Shown in pieces: positions 39,321 through 53,782 of a DNA stretch of 64,000 bases. Every line of letters begins with the position of its first letter. Positions within the stretch are counted from its first letter, which is position 1. The position numbers and the translations under genes were made by a program. Where the stretch lies: contig JAWUZG010000032.1 in assembly GCA_036785705.1 (NCBI GenBank), positions 10,186,001 through 10,250,000 of the forward strand. Direction: 5' to 3'. The DNA comes from Acanthornis magna (Eukaryota > Chordata > Aves > Passeriformes > Acanthizidae). The notes under the pieces are model-generated. The model ran no database searches and had not been told where the DNA came from. It saw only the letters and a program-made list of their open reading frames with translations.

Positions 39321-42300
39321 GCTTCTTTGGAAGATACTGCAGCAAAAGAGACTTGTGGACTATCTGAAGTATTTTCCCTTTATGAATAGAAGCAAGGACT
39401 GGGAAAAGACTTGAATAAAATGCATGCCCCTCATTTAATCCATTATGTTTTCAAGATAACCTAATCTCATCTTTCTTTCTTTCAATGCTATTCTTTCTTC
39501 AAAGACCACTTGCCATAGTGTTTTTTTTCTGTAGTGTAGTAATCATAAGTTTTCAACTACAGGTTCCTCAGGGTATAGACTGTGGTGTGGGTAATGGCAT
39601 CTTTTTGGTTTCTGATTTTATGTTTCTTGTTAGTAACTTGTAACATTGCAATCCTGTGGTGTGTTTAGAATGCAATTTCAGTTCAAAAATATCACATACT
39701 AGACAGTACTGAATAGGTGAAAAGGTCCTCTCTGAATATTTACATTGAAGAAAAGCAAGAGAAAGGACAAAAGGTCTGTTTTGAAGTTATAATTTTAGGC
39801 AATAATATTAAGAAGAGATTTTTTAAAAAAAAGTGTTAAAAAGCTCTGTGAGAGAATGAAAGAAATCCAAATATTGCCCTTTCAAGCTTTGGTTAATTTT
39901 TAGTTCTTTAATAAAACATGTTAGGGAATGGCAGTTTGGGAAATGCAGAGGATTTGCCTGATCCTGGAGGTGTCATCCTGATGGTTTGTATGACTGGATA
40001 GTATGAAGATGAGAAATAAAAGACTGAGTAATGCAGCAGGACCCACAAAAAGAGAAGATGAATGTCTGCATAAGAAACATGTAGCAAAGATCAATAAAGT
40101 ATTCAGATTCCTTAGTTCAACTTCTACTAAGTAGGTTTTGCTTCACCAAAATTCTAGACACCTGTTCTTGGAATTTCGCTTATTCCGTATAGGTGATATA
40201 TCCACCCAATTCCTCATATAATGGACGGAGAAGAGAATTTCAGAAAATGATTTACTCTGACTGATACCTTCCTCTTTTAATTAACTGTTAAGGAAGGTAA
40301 GCCTTTTTAGCTTTGTATATTCTTGTATAGTATAGTAAAAGAAATGAAATCATATTTAGTTGAAAAATTCTGAGAAAATGTCTAGGCATTGTCAGTCTCC
40401 AAGTAGAAAGAAAGAACACATTATTTAAAAAAATCAGAATAAAATTAGTGACTTCATAAAAATGACAGATAGAACTGCATTTAAGTGATTAATGCAGCTC
40501 ATAAAAAACCCCCCTCCTTATATTTTTGAGTTTTGATACCTTGCTTACTACATTTTTCTGGTCCACTCTGCTGCAGGAGTTACCTGATTTTAAACTCTAT
40601 CTAGCTGATCACATGCAGCCTCTTACCTCATCTTAGGTGAGTCTGCTGCATACATTTCTATTTGGGTCAGTCCCTTTTACCTTTAAATTAGTAAAAATTC
40701 TTCACTGCAAACTAAGTTCTGAGGAATAAAACCTCACTCATCAACTCTCTTGTGTCCACCTTTTCACCTCCCACTGCATCCAGTGCAACAGTCAGTTTTG
40801 TAGGTACCTCTTGTTCTTCTTGTACCTACAAGATACAATTTGTAGTAGTGTGACTCAGCAGCAAACCAAAACCCTACTATTCTTACCATCCTCCCCTTGA
40901 CTGTGATCAGACCTGCCACCTCTTCACTCCCAGCTTTTGGTACACTTAGCTGTATGGTTAAGCACAAAGACACTGGCTGTGTGCTAGGTTGTGGCTTCCT
41001 TGATCTAGTTGTGCTGGAGAAATGACTAAGGATTTCAGTAAGACCATCCATTCTCAAGTAGCAGTCTTGGTTTTGGCTTTGGATCCTCTGTGAACATGAG
41101 GAAACTACTGTAATTTTAAATCCCTAGCATATGCTACAAAATGCATAGGATGAAAGATCTTGAAGAACAAAATTTGTGTGTTTTTGTAATTCAGGAAATA
41201 GTGAGATCCTTGTTTTTCTTCTCTTCTGAATTAGGTATTTTGTTAGTTTTGACATCTTTGCTTACTTTTACTTTTGTGGTATCCCAAGAAGAGTGTTTGT
41301 TTGTCTACAGGTTCATGATGTACACATATGTAAGACTTCAAATGAGGGAACAGTAAAACATTGATACCAAGAGAGGAATGTGTAATTGTCTTGTTCTACA
41401 AATACAGCTATATCTGATTGGAATGGTTTTACTCATTTGTATGATCAAGTGCTTGAACTGGGTTGGATATTCATATGTTCTGTACATAAGTTGCATGAAA
41501 TTTTCACGTACAACATCCTAAGAGACAGTGTAAGCACATGGAATTTATGAAGTAGAAAGCAGCAAACATATTTTTATTTTATTAACTCAATATATGAAAC
41601 ATATTAGACTGAAGTATTTCAGCATGAATAAACTACAGTCCTTTATTATTATGCATTACTATCAAATTTTAAGGATGGCATGATATATGCACAACCAGAA
41701 AGATAGTATTTGAATGAGTGTGAGTTTGTGCCTCATAAATATGAACTTAGGTTATTTCAGAAAAATAACACCAATTTGATAACAGACACTGTTTAGGTTA
41801 CAGTTGTACAAATGCTATTACAGTGAGTCTTCATTTCTGAAGTGTGAAAGAGATTTTTTTAAAAGTGCTGATACAATTTAGTTGTCTGACCTAAACATCC
41901 TGCTTTGCTTTTCCTTTTCATAAGAGGACGTCTTTTTTCTTTGGGTTTTTTGGGTGATTTTTTTGTGGGGGGGAGACAGAGGGGGATGTCTCTGTATGTG
42001 CATGGGAGAGGTGTTTGGTTTTTTCCCCTCAGAAAAAGTAACTTTCTAAAAGATCGTAACAGGCTTCTGCCTTGTCTTGTTATTTTGACTGCTAGACAGC
42101 TGCTTTCAGAACTGAAACTAAAGCAGCTCAGGCAGGGCCAAGGCAATCAAAAGCAGATTTCTACTTTAGTGAGGCAATCGCACTGTAGACTCCATTGACT
42201 GTAACGAGAGACAGGATTCAGCTGCCTGACTGTGGGAATGTAGCGCATCCATTTGATCTATTTGGGACTTTTTTTTGGGAATGTCTGTTTTGAAGGGTTT

Positions 42301-44929
42301 TGTGGATTTAAGGTGCAGAGTAGAGCAGCTATTGTTTAGTTTGTTTATACAGTCATCAATCTCTAAAAAACTATTTTAAATGACTGTGTCTCTGAAGAAT
42401 CTAGTACATTACAGACTTTGCTGCCCTGTCAGGTCTAGAAACAGAAAATTTCTTACTTATTAATCCTCTTGACTTCATCATTTCAGCTAATAAATAAGGA
42501 AGGAAGTAAAATAAATAGAGCGATATTGGCTTGCCATAGTGGAAGCCTGCTAGTGCAGCTAATATTTTCCAAATAGAAAAGAATGGAACAGCAGAGCAGT
42601 ATATTTACAAGATTCTGAAAGTGCTAAAAATGACTGTGACAAAAGTTGTCTGACACTGTACTTTAACTTTTTTGCTTTTTTCCTAGAGCAGTATTTGTAT
42701 TGTCATCTATTTTCTTTTTGTTTTCACCATCTGCAAAGATTTAATCTGGAAATTTTATCTTTTGTCTCAACTCTTGTCACTCTATATCTCTCTTGTGTGA
42801 ATCCATATTTGTTCTCCTTACAAATTAAATGCAAACCATATCCTTGCCAGAGCTAAACACTTATCTAAGGAAAATCAGAATAAATACTTGAAGGTTAAGA
42901 CTGAAATTCACTTTAAGAAAATCACAGAATGCTACATTATTGTTTGGAGATCTAAAACATTCTACAAAAATGTCAGCATTTCAGCTCACAGAAATATCCT
43001 TTTTCTGAATTAGGCTTTTTAGATGTTTTTTGTAGTGCTCAAGTCATAGAAGACGGCAAGAATAATTGAACAGCCGATACTCATGGGGTATTTTTCTTTA
43101 TGGTAACATGCTGGATTTTGTAGGGGTTGCATGTGTGTGAGTTAAGACGAAGGGTCATTGGAGAACGCCTCCAGCAGCGGCACATGGAAGGTTTGGTGGC
43201 GGTGCTGGCCGCGACAGCAGAGCTGATGAGGGGCCGCAGCCTCTCCACTGCTGCAGAGAGCGCGAGGGGAAGCGGAAGAGCTATTCATAGCCTGGCAGCG
43301 ATGACACCACGCGCAATAAACAAGAGTGTTCCACTTCAGTCAAGAATTCAAAAGCCTTTTCATGAACTTAATTAAGAACTTTTCTGACAGCGGGGACATA
43401 CTAATTGTCTGTTGCAACCTCGAAGAAGGAAATCAAAGGAACTCTGCTGAAATTCAGGATTTGCAAGCAATCGACTTTTCTACCTGCCAACATCTGAAAG
43501 CTAAAAATAGGAAGTAGGGTGAAGGAAGGATTTCTGAATTGTTTCTAAGGAATTTCCCAGCTGAAGACTTTGGGATTTGGCTAAGGAACATTAGTAGAAG
43601 AAAATAAGGATAGAACACCGTGAAGCATATTGCTGCAATTAATAGATATATTTGTTTGGTGAAAGTAAGATAAGCCTTCGTTGTTTAAATTCTACTGTGA
43701 TTCACATTATCTAGAGTTTTTGACAGGAGGGGGGTAGAATAGTTGCATTAGAATAGGGAGTCTTCTTTCTTAAGGAGGGACAGTTGATTTTTTTTTCATG
43801 ACAAGAAGCTATTTTCTCTGAATTTGAAAATTTTTCAGTAGTACAAATGATCAAAGAAAAAATATACACCTGACTGGCCAAGAGAATTAAGGCTGGGTTT
43901 TTTCCATGAGAAATTGATTGCCACTGTTAATTTTGCATTTTTCATTTTTATTTTAATTTTCATTAAATACTTATGTAGGACTCTTCATCTGTAAATCCTG
44001 TGCATCATAAAAATGAAAGTTAATTTTTGTACTTAAAAAAATTACGAATGTGCTTACTAAGAATAGGAAAGATTTTATGTGAAGAAAAGATTTTGTATAA
44101 TTCTTTGTCGACACCACAAAGAAGAAAATAGGGCAATATTTTTGGTATTTTTCAGAGATGAAAATACTGATGTAAGACTTTGAAACTTTCATTTGCTTGC
44201 ATTCAACAGTATCCTGTCAAGTTTAATATGGGAAATCATCCAGGGAATGTGATATTTTAACTGAGTAACTGATACCTACCTTAGGAATGATGCAGCACCA
44301 GCTGCCTTTACTCATCTGTCTTTATTCCTTATAAACACAAACTGTTTAGAATGATAAGGTATGAAATACAGGGAGTTGGTAAGAGATACCAAGTAAATAC
44401 GGAAAAATCCAGATCTGCAGGTAGAAAGAGCCTGCTCAGGAAATGCATTTTAAACAGAAGATACCATAAGGAAGATGCTGGCCCTTTTTCAGATGCACAA
44501 AAATTAGCTACATTTCTCTGTTTGTACACAGGGAAAAATGGAAAATTATATTTACATCCTGTGAGGACAAGAAGCCATTTCCAAATTTGATAGTAACCAA
44601 ACAAAACTTGAGACATTACCTGCCTCTGATAAATATTTTAAAATAAATAGACCTGAATTGTTTATGGAGAAGAAGACTAAAGACTTGGCTGCAGAAGTCT
44701 CTGGCTGGCTGATGGTCTTTTTTCCTTTTTTAGATTCTGGGAATTAGGAAAATTCTGTAAATTTATTAGACTCCTGACATAGAACCAGTATTCAAAAGGG
44801 GCACTTGGATGACCACGGAGGCTGTTGGGCCATTAAGCCCAACATTCAGCTTTGGCATTTATAATACAGCATTTGGAAAAAGGATAAAGGAAGGACACAA
44901 TTCTTAGGGCATTATATTTTTAAAGCTTG
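39321..44929. other. Unique non-coding sequence
   Basis: 5.6 kb, AT-rich, without a recognised exon or transposon. It contains the CpG-rich patch at 43135-43325 and a G-rich run near 41962-41985. Confidence 0.5.
43135..43325. promoter_or_regulatory. CpG-rich patch, possible promoter or enhancer
   Basis: About 190 bp with roughly 14 CpG sites set in CpG-poor, AT-rich sequence. It includes GCGCG and ACGCGC clusters. An 82-codon frame on the + strand (43127-43375) spans it, but its peptide is alanine/arginine-rich without family features and is most likely compositional. It has no TATA box at a convincing distance. Candidate for an alternative RIMS1 promoter or a conserved regulatory element; unproven. 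Confidence 0.4.
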
Positions 44930-45240
44930 TTGAAAGGTTGCAGAAGGTTCAGTTAAGAGCTACAATAATGTTTCAGATGCTGGAGAAACTACTTTGCAGT
45001 GGAGGATTTAGAGATTTCAATCTATTTAGTTTATCACACAGGAGATCAAGAGGTGACTTAATTATAAAGTGTAAACACTTTCATACACGCACAGTATTCA
45101 CCACTAAAAGCTTTTTAATCTAGTGGTGAAAGGCAGAATAAGCACTGAGGGATGGGAGTTGAAGTGACTGTCCTTGGAAGCAGGGCATGCATTTTTAATG
45201 GTGAGTGTGATTCACCTAGTAGGTGTTGATCTCTCAGTAT
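44930..45240 (+). mobile_element. Ancient CR1/L3-like LINE 3' remnant
   Basis: The segment has the order seen in the 3' part of old amniote CR1 elements: 'ttgcagaaggttcagttaag', a 'ggatttagagatttcaatct' block, 'agaggtgacttaattataaa', then 'ttttaatctagtggtgaaag'. Next come a 'ggatgggagttgaagtga' block and 'tttttaatggtgagtg'. It is strongly diverged and much older than the other CR1 copies here. Boundaries are approximate. Confidence 0.65.
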
Positions 45241-48200
45241 TCTCCAAAGAAGACTTGCTTCTTATCTTAAAGTTAATGCATTATAAAGCTTCAGATCCCA
45301 TCAACACAGTGTTACACACTTCCTGAACTCCAGGACTTAGAAAATTTTTCTTTTTTAGTTTTGTTTTTCTTCTCTTTTTAAAAAAAAAAATTTATTTTTA
45401 GGTCTCTTAGAAGAGACTGAAGGGGCCATTTTTTATTACATGAGCTAGAACTAAAGCTTTTGATGTCACCATGTTGCAAGAATGTTAATGGGCTCATATT
45501 GTACATCTTCCTAACTCAGGAACTGGTTTCCTAAAAGCACTAATTGATGTTTTATGGTCTAGTAAAGGTAATTTACCTAAATTTAGTGCTTTAATATATT
45601 TAATTGTAGGTGATGATAATATTTCCAATATAATGATTGTAACTACTTCACTATTTCTCAGCCATCAGTCACACATACCACCAGTCATAACTCCCTGATA
45701 ATCAACTAGGTAATGACACAAAGTGTGTAAAGCTATGCTTCCACATTCCTCCAGGCTAAAGTAGTAATCTTTTTGGTCTCCTAACAATGTAATGGTTTGG
45801 CTGAAGAATTCACATCAAATCCCATATAAACCCCCAGGTGACTAGATCTAACAAAATTACACAAAATAGGATACTTAGTGAACTTCAGTGCAAACTTCTT
45901 ATCTAGGGATATTATCATTTGAGTTCCTATCACTCTGCCTTCTTCCAGTTTTCCTCACATATATTTTGGTCTTCTAATGACTGTGACATAAATAAATTAC
46001 AATAGCAGTGGCAGTGAGCACAGGCAGATAATCTAGTACGCACAAAAAAATCTGCTTCAGCTCAGTCCTCATCACAGAAAAATAGATCCTATCTCTCCTT
46101 CAGTGTACCATATCCTAAGTCACCTCTTCCTAAAGTGTTAGAAATGGAATTTCACACAGTGCAATCCTAGCAGAAAATATACGCATAATATTGGTCATAC
46201 CAGGATACTATTTTGATAATCTTGGCAATATATTTAGAGAAGAAAAAGGTGAGAGTTGCTGCTACTCAGAGATACTTACTCCCTTTCTATTTTCAGGTAG
46301 GAAAAGTACTGCCTTTCATGAGCCAAATCAGATTTTTTTTGTCCCATCATTAAATATGACAAATTTGTCTGGCAAATTGTACCTAACTTCCTACTTTTTG
46401 TGAAGCTGGCATATATGAGGCCACATCAGTGGCATGATTGGATGATGTCAGTGTTATAGGTCCAGCTCACCTCTTTGCTGTCCTGGCGATGGACCAAACC
46501 GTGGTGCAATGCACAGATGGCTTGGTAGGTGATTTTCTTTGAAACATGGAAAAACTCTCAGTATTTGTACTGTTGGCCAGCTCCAGGAATTTTCTTGAAG
46601 CCTCCAGATTTTCACTTCTACTTCAGAAATGTGCTGGTGGCAGTTCGGATTATAGCTGACAGAAAGAAATTTTTAGTTGTTCCACTTGGGTGGAGAGAGC
46701 TGATAAGAAATCGTCATCCATTTTGAAGGGTCTCACTCTAGATACCCAAAGAGCTTCACTCTTCATCATTCTGTTCAGCTTTTAGAGAATATGGTACTAT
46801 GTGCTGGATAAAAATGTAACTTGAGCACTCTTGACACACAGCTTTGGATTTTAAATTGCGTACCCCAAGTAAAGGGAGAGAGTACCTTTAAAATGTGGCA
46901 GAGAACAATGCTGCAAAATAGTGGTCGTGTTCTGTGACTGTTCCATGTTGTTGTGAAAAATTGGGAATTTGGCAGAAGGGCAAGTCAGTGTTATCAAAAC
47001 AAGAACTCTGCTTAGAGACTGCTGGCTCAAGCAATAAGAAAGCCTGATGTAAAAGATTGATATTCTTCCTTTACATCTAGCTCCATCTGGAAATCCATTT
47101 TTAGGTTAAGAAAATACTGAGTTATGACAGGAACTAAATCTTCACAGCTTTTGGCTCTGCAGAGGGTTAGCCAAGGAGAATGAAACACCTTTTCCTACGA
47201 GAGAATAAGTAGGAGACTAATCCTATGGTTAGATCTAAGTACTCTGGAACAAATTCTGACTTGGTCACCAGAAAATTTTCAGTGCTTTGTCTATGGACAG
47301 TTAACACTGGAGTATCAGATTTATGCCTGGAGCCTTCTGTGGGACTGAACCGAATTTTCTGAAGGTCTGAGCTTCTGGCACATGATAGCTCAGCAGCCTG
47401 TGGACCCCTGTGGTGGTCCAAAATGATCAGGGAGCCTGAATCTCTGTGACTGCACGCTGCTTAGTAGGCTGTTGTGAAAACCACTGTAGAAGAGCAGAAA
47501 AATACGAACCAAGGAAAACCTTTGGAGAAATGTCTCTCTGCCAAATTTACGGGTACTTCAGAGTAGCAGGCAGAATCATAAAACAGGTTAGCAGACTTGG
47601 TGCGGTGTTTCCCAAGGGACACTCACTCCTGTTATTTAAGACATTATTGGTTTAAAATGAGCCTTAGGGGTTTTCTGCTAGGACTTAAACAGTAAATAAG
47701 TTGGCAGAAGCTTTTCTTCTCCTAAAATCATGCCTATGATGAGTATGACTCCTCAGGAGAGAACTGCAGTAGGCCTGCTGGATGTGATGAATGAGCACGT
47801 GGTTACTGAAACATCCCTCTTGGTATCCTTCTGCTATGTTGTCCAAATGGCATTTTTCTAATATGCATTATTATAGGAATAAAATCTGTATTTTGAAATA
47901 TTAGCAGAACTGAACTGTGTGGACTAAATTTCTTTGTGGGAATGTCTTTTCATAAGAGTTTGGGATAAATAGTAGTTTTGGAAATCAATCAAAATGTTGA
48001 TAGATACAGGAAGGATAGGAGAAGAAAACCTGACATTGGATGTCATGTTTTTCTATAGGCCTTGCCGTGGAAATTTAGATCAAAGAAAAAATAGTTTACG
48101 TTAATTTTGGACTTGCACTTTCTACTCAACAACTTCATCAGGTGAGACAGTTTTGCAGAAAAAATTTTGATAACACTGGTTCATTTCTCAGCTTGTATAA

Positions 48201-51200
48201 TCTCAGTGAGCATCAAGAAGCAAGGATGCTCATCACAAAAGAGGCTCCATTTTTCTACCGAGAATAATTTCAAACTTAAGACAATTTTCTTAAAACAGTT
48301 ATGAGCAGTGATATTTGGGAGAAAAAGCAGGCAATAAAAATGTAGGGAACATGCTATTGGTTTTCTTTCACAAATAGTGTTCTTGAGGATGTTTAACTTC
48401 AATAGAGAGTACATTAAAAGAAGAAATTAAAATAAATCATAAATGTAAAGAGCCTTGATATTTTTAATTTTACCATGTGCTATGCTTAAAGCATAATATA
48501 AACCAGTTAATGTTCTCATTTTCTCCTTTTCTAATTCAGTAAGGTGCCATATGCTTTTCATTTGTGTTTACTTTGGCATCCAGAAGAATGAAGAGAATTA
48601 AATAATGCTGGAGACAAGCTTAATCATTATCTTGTGTTCAAGCACTTTGATGGTATATTTAAAAGAGATGTGTGAGCCTTTTTTGTTCCTTGTAATATGG
48701 AAATTATAAAGGAAGGTGAACAGGATGATAAATTAGAGATGCTCTCAGCAAGGCTGTTAAATTATTTTTAGGTAGAAGACATACTGTACACACTGAGCCT
48801 CAGCTGAATATAATTAATTTGAAACGTTATCACTGTTGTGCTTGCAGTCCTATTGTATTTTTTTTCCATTTCTGCATCTTGCTGGCTCCTATCACACCCC
48901 TCACTGTGAGATCTTTTCCTGTTTTGCACGTGTCCTGTTTGTTACCACCATATGGTAGTTAGAATTTCAGTAGCTTTGCTCTGTTTACAGACCACTGTGC
49001 TTTGTCATATTTTTGCTGCTCACCCTGTATTGCCATCTGATACCTATCATCTGTTTAACACATTGGCTGCCAAAAATACTCTGATTTCTTTCTTTTTTTT
49101 TCAAATGCGTGTATGAGAAAGACTGTTTCAGAAAGCTGTTTTGATAAGCATTGCTCCAAAGTAATTTCCTGTTATGTTGAACCGGGACCCATACCTCTCA
49201 ACTTTGCAAACTTTTCACCAGGTGCCAGCTGACTGAAGGGACATATTCCAGCACTGAGGAGTTTTTTTTTACCTTATGTGCATTGCACTGTTTGTAGCAC
49301 ACCTTAGGGTGTTTAAACATCTTTTCCTACTCTGAGACTGTAATAAAACTAATATTGTCAGAGTATAGCAGGGTCTGTTCTTACTCTGGTTGCTAATTGC
49401 AGTTTAGATAGGGTTGCATTAAGGAACTGTTTTTTAAATTGGTTCAGTTGGATAAATGGGCTTCTCTTTCCCTTTCTCTCTTTCTCATGTGTTGCTTCAT
49501 TAATATGTCTAGTGGTTAATAGTTCTGTATTCAGAATAAGAGAGCTAAATACTGGTACCTGTGTGTGTGATTTTGTGTAGGTGCAAATCAGTGCCTCACT
49601 TTTAAAACCTCTTCCTTAAGATTTCAGTAATCTCTTTTCCTCATTCTCTGATCCTTAAATTGAGCTTTTCCACTGTAGTACCCTGCCTCCTCACCCCCAT
49701 CCCCTTCCCCCTGCCCTGCTCCTTCCTTGTTTTCTGTATTTTGTTTTATGTGACTTCCAGTTATTCTCCATGTTACGGCTGGTTGGTTACAATTTGATGA
49801 CCATCCTTAGGAAAAAAAGCATGCCCATAGTAGCATATTATGTGATTCAATAAATTAATTCAATAATTTGAAGAGAACACTATTTAATTCTCTTTTGCTT
49901 CAGTCTGAAAACAGATTAGGCTTTGTCTCTTCACAAAAATTTGATTGTGGTGAAGTTTAGCTTAAATAAATGGTATTTGTATTCCATAATAAAATGAAAC
50001 TGATGTTTTTGAAGAGAAAATAAATCAAGTTATTCCTTACTCATATATTTAATGTATTTTAAGGGACATTTGCTGGCAGAACCACTTCACAAAATAGTAT
50101 TTTACTGCAGAAATTTCCTATGGAGCTCAGAGACTCCTGCTTAAAACATCACTCTTGTGGCATTAAAGCATTGTTACGCCACCGCAAGCTGACATGGGTC
50201 AGCTCATTCAGGAGACAAGTTTTGTGTGTCTATTATACAACATGGGAAAGAGAGTGCGGTGATGGATGAGATTCAGTAATATTTAGGTAAATGAGGAAAA
50301 TGAAGACATCACTTACTCAGTTGATAAGGAAAAACATTTTAAGGAACTTTCCAGCAGTCTTTTTAGAAGTTTTTATAAGAGAAGCTTATAATAATGTTAG
50401 TAGCTAGCATTCTTATGGGCTTGTTTTGTTAAAATAAACAACAGGCTATGAAAATTACTTGTATCTGCAAATGCAGTAATGTAAAAGGACATGCCCTGTA
50501 ATCTGGCAAATGGTACTGGCATGGCTGGGTCTCTCTGGGATCTTTGTTTTCTGCCATATACCTGTACTAAAAATTTTTCTGTTATGCTGTATAAAGATAA
50601 CACAGAGCATGAAAACATTTCACTGAAAGAGCAAAGGCAAATTAACCTTAATTAATTGCCTTTAATATTTTTATCAGTCGTCTCGTGGTGTCAGAGTAAG
50701 CCCTGATTTCATAAATTAAGTAAGCCTTGCATAAAACTATATATATATAATTTATTGGTGAATAGATATTTATCTCTGAAATAGCTGAGAAGAGAGGAAT
50801 CTTGATCTTACTTCCCAGTTTAGTCAGGATTTAATTGTAAGGGTGTTGTGAATTGAAGAGATGCTGGAAGATGGTCTCCTTGTCATTTGAAAATGTGGAT
50901 AGGGAGGAGAAAATTTCTCAGGCCTCTTTTTACAGTGGATCATATGATGCAAATATTGCTTGTATGTGACTTTACCAGGAATATGTGTCTCTTAGAAGAA
51001 AGGCTTTTCTTACTCAAAATCAAAATAATATGATTTGCTAAAAAGATTGTTTTAAAACTGAATTTCAGTTCTCTAAAATCTATCAGATTAATAGTCAAAT
51101 ACAAGCAATATTTCCACCTTGTACTGTGCTGGAACTTTATTTCTTAAAATGCCCGGGTTTGACAGTACAGTTGCAAGAGATGCTCAAGCTCACACTTCTG

Positions 51201-53274
51201 CTGCAGTCAAACCCTCTTCCTCAGCTTCTGATTCTGCTGGTTTTTTTAAAAAAAATTTGATTTCTTTCATCCATAACCATTAATGCAACTGTGTGGGGTA
51301 AGATTTTCTTTCTTTCCTTCGTGTCTAACCCCACTGAGTTTCCTGGACTGGTTGACTGTGTGGTTGCATGGGTATTGCTGTCCCTTGGTCATTACGGCTG
51401 GTTTTTCTGCAACAGGTACTGCATGAATAATGGCAAATAAAATAATATAGCCCTTTTGATACATGAGTAGTTTCAGCAATCTTTAAAAAGATTTTGATAC
51501 ATGAGTAGTTTCAGCAATCTTTAAAAAGCTGAATATGCTTATAGGTCCTGTATTTATCAGGTAGACAATCCTCAGCCTGAATGCACGTTTTTACACTGCA
51601 GTAAGTGTGGGACTGTAACACAGTGACATTTCTTTAACTTTTTAAGTGGTTACGTTTGGTAAAGTTCAGGCTACTAACAGCTCTGTGTCTATGAACTCGT
51701 GACACTTTTTGAACTTTCTCATTTGGAATTGGTGACAGCTCTTCAGAGCAAGCCAGCTGCTCTCCTGCTGTACTGTCTGTGTTAGAAGGGCTGAGTGGTG
51801 AAGAAGTGAAGTGGGAAAATGCAGCAGAGCTGTGGTGCTTGCCTGGGATGACTGATATTGGTGAGGTTGCCCACAGAGGGTAAGGGGTGTGTAAGAATGC
51901 CCATAGTGGTCAAGACCCAAGGTCAAGGCATTGACATGCTGTGGGATATTGTCACCACCCTTCTGCAGGCTCCAGTCAAACTGTCACCTCGTCAATTTAC
52001 TTTGAGCAGAAGGCGTTGATTCCTTCAGTACTAAATATATCTCAACATGTAAATGTTTTTTAATACAAGACATGCACAGTCTCTTTCTCAATTCCTCAGC
52101 TATGCCTTTTTTAGTACTATTATGTGTTGTTTGCTTCGTTCTCTGGTTTCTCTTTTATACCTCAGAAAGGATATCGGTCATTTGGGAGGAACTGTGGGAA
52201 GCTGGAATGTAAATTCCTTATTGTAGATATTGCACATTTTTGACTCACAGTTCTTCAGTTGTGTAATGAAGAAGTCTGCTTGTGGGCTGTAGTTATTTAA
52301 AAAAAACCCAACAAATATAAGTATATGAAAATAAAGTTTTCCAATAATCTACATTAGGAATTCTTCCAGGAAGATGAAAAATTGCATTTTTTTACAAGTT
52401 ATTTAATGAGCTCGTTTATATGCTTGCAGAAAACTTGCCCTTAGTAAAATGTTCACTTGAAAATGACTGTTCCTGCTGGTGAAAAGACAACAGATAAGAG
52501 CCCTGGGAATAAAGCTGCAGCCCATACCACTTTGCTGGTGCGTCTCTGCTCTGATGTGATGAGCAGGGGCAATTTCTTGCCAAGGTGTGAGATTCTTTTG
52601 CATTAGCCTGTGCAGGCCTGTGAGGATGCTGCCAGGTAGTATGTGCTTGGTGATAGATTATAGGAAGGAGTTGGAATTAAGAGAACTTAGTGAACTAAGT
52701 GAAACCTTTGTCTTGGACAAGTCTGAGTTTTATCACGATTCTCATAATAAAATGTTTTGTGGTTTTGCTGCTCCTGGATTCTGGTGTCATGGACCTATAT
52801 GAAAATAGAAACCGTCATTAAAAACACATTGTCCCTCATGGACATGGGGAAAGCTATAAGAATGTTGCCTGGGGGTTGGAAAACAAGAAGTAAATTACTA
52901 GAATCATGACATGATTAAAAGAAATTTTAAAAATTAACTTCATGAATTTCTGAATCATGTTGGGAGATTGGTGTTACCATATTGCCTGGAAGCACTTGTC
53001 ATGGACTGTAACCCTTCTGAGTGGGGGTTTTCACACGTGTAGAAAAAAGGCAATCTTTGCCACAGGGGCAGCCTGCACTGTAAGTATTAGGCAAATAATA
53101 AAATATAAAGGACAGTTTGTATTATCTGGCCTGTTAAGTAAAAGTTTTAACATACTTTTGGCATACCTAATTTTTGTCCAGATCTTTGCAGGCATCAAGG
53201 GGAAGGAGAGTTTTAAGGAGGATAATACGATGGTGGTGTTGCTAATACTCCCATGTAACAGGCAACAAAGGGAA
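45241..53274. other. Long unique non-coding stretch
   Basis: 8 kb of AT-rich sequence. No recognised exon, RNA gene or transposon. A small TA run lies near 50740-50750 and an exact 37-bp duplication at 51454-51528. Confidence 0.5.
51454..51528. repeat. Exact tandem duplication, period 38 bp
   Basis: 51454-51490 and 51492-51528 are identical 37-mers beginning 'ttttgatacatgagtagttt', separated by a single A. Perfect identity implies a very recent event or an assembly artefact. Confidence 0.97.
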
Positions 53275-53405
53275 GTCCTCAAAGACCAGATTGGATGGGA
53301 CTTTGAGCAACGTGCTCTAGTGAAAGGTGTTCCTGCCCATGGCAAGGGGCTTGGAACGAGGTGATTTTTAAGGTCCCTTCCAACTCAAACCATTCTGTGA
53401 TTCTT
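53275..53405 (+). mobile_element. CR1 LINE 3' terminal fragment
   Basis: Sense CR1 tail. It carries 'gattggatgggactttgagc', then 'cctgcccatggcaaggggct', then 'aaggtcccttccaactcaaa' and the terminal 'ccattctgtgattctt'. Its 3' UTR is closer to a typical CR1 end than those of the other fragments, suggesting a younger insertion. Confidence 0.92.
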
Positions 53406-53750
53406 GCTTGAAAGTTTAACTCAAGCAGAAGCCTCTCAGTACTGAATGAAAAATTGTAGGCAAGATGGAAATAGGCTGTCAAAGTCTTTGAAGGTGAAGA
53501 TAAGCCATTTATGTTTTATGCAGTAGAAAAGCAGATTCATCAGAGGAATACAAAGAGAGAGGTAAAATAAATTAAATTATATTTGTTGCAGAGCTGTGAT
53601 TAGACTATCGGGCTGACAGGCTTGTACTGGCAGGAAAAGGAATTGAGGGATGAGCTGGTGATGGCTAAATAAGCTGGACAGATATGAAATTAGCTAAAAT
53701 TTAGGGGTTTTTTGTTCTTGTGGGTTGTGGGTTTTTTGAGGGGTGTGTGG

Positions 53751-53782
<32 letters not shown>

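Noticed and set aside
46471..46520. 50-nt minus-strand exon-like segment with a good GTGAGC donor
   Set aside because: The acceptor lacks a pyrimidine tract and the segment is too short to judge. I could not join it in frame to the candidate at 18564-18690.
53700..53780. Possible G-quadruplex in the G/T-rich run
   Set aside because: The first loop between G-runs is about 14 nt, too long for a confident quadruplex call.
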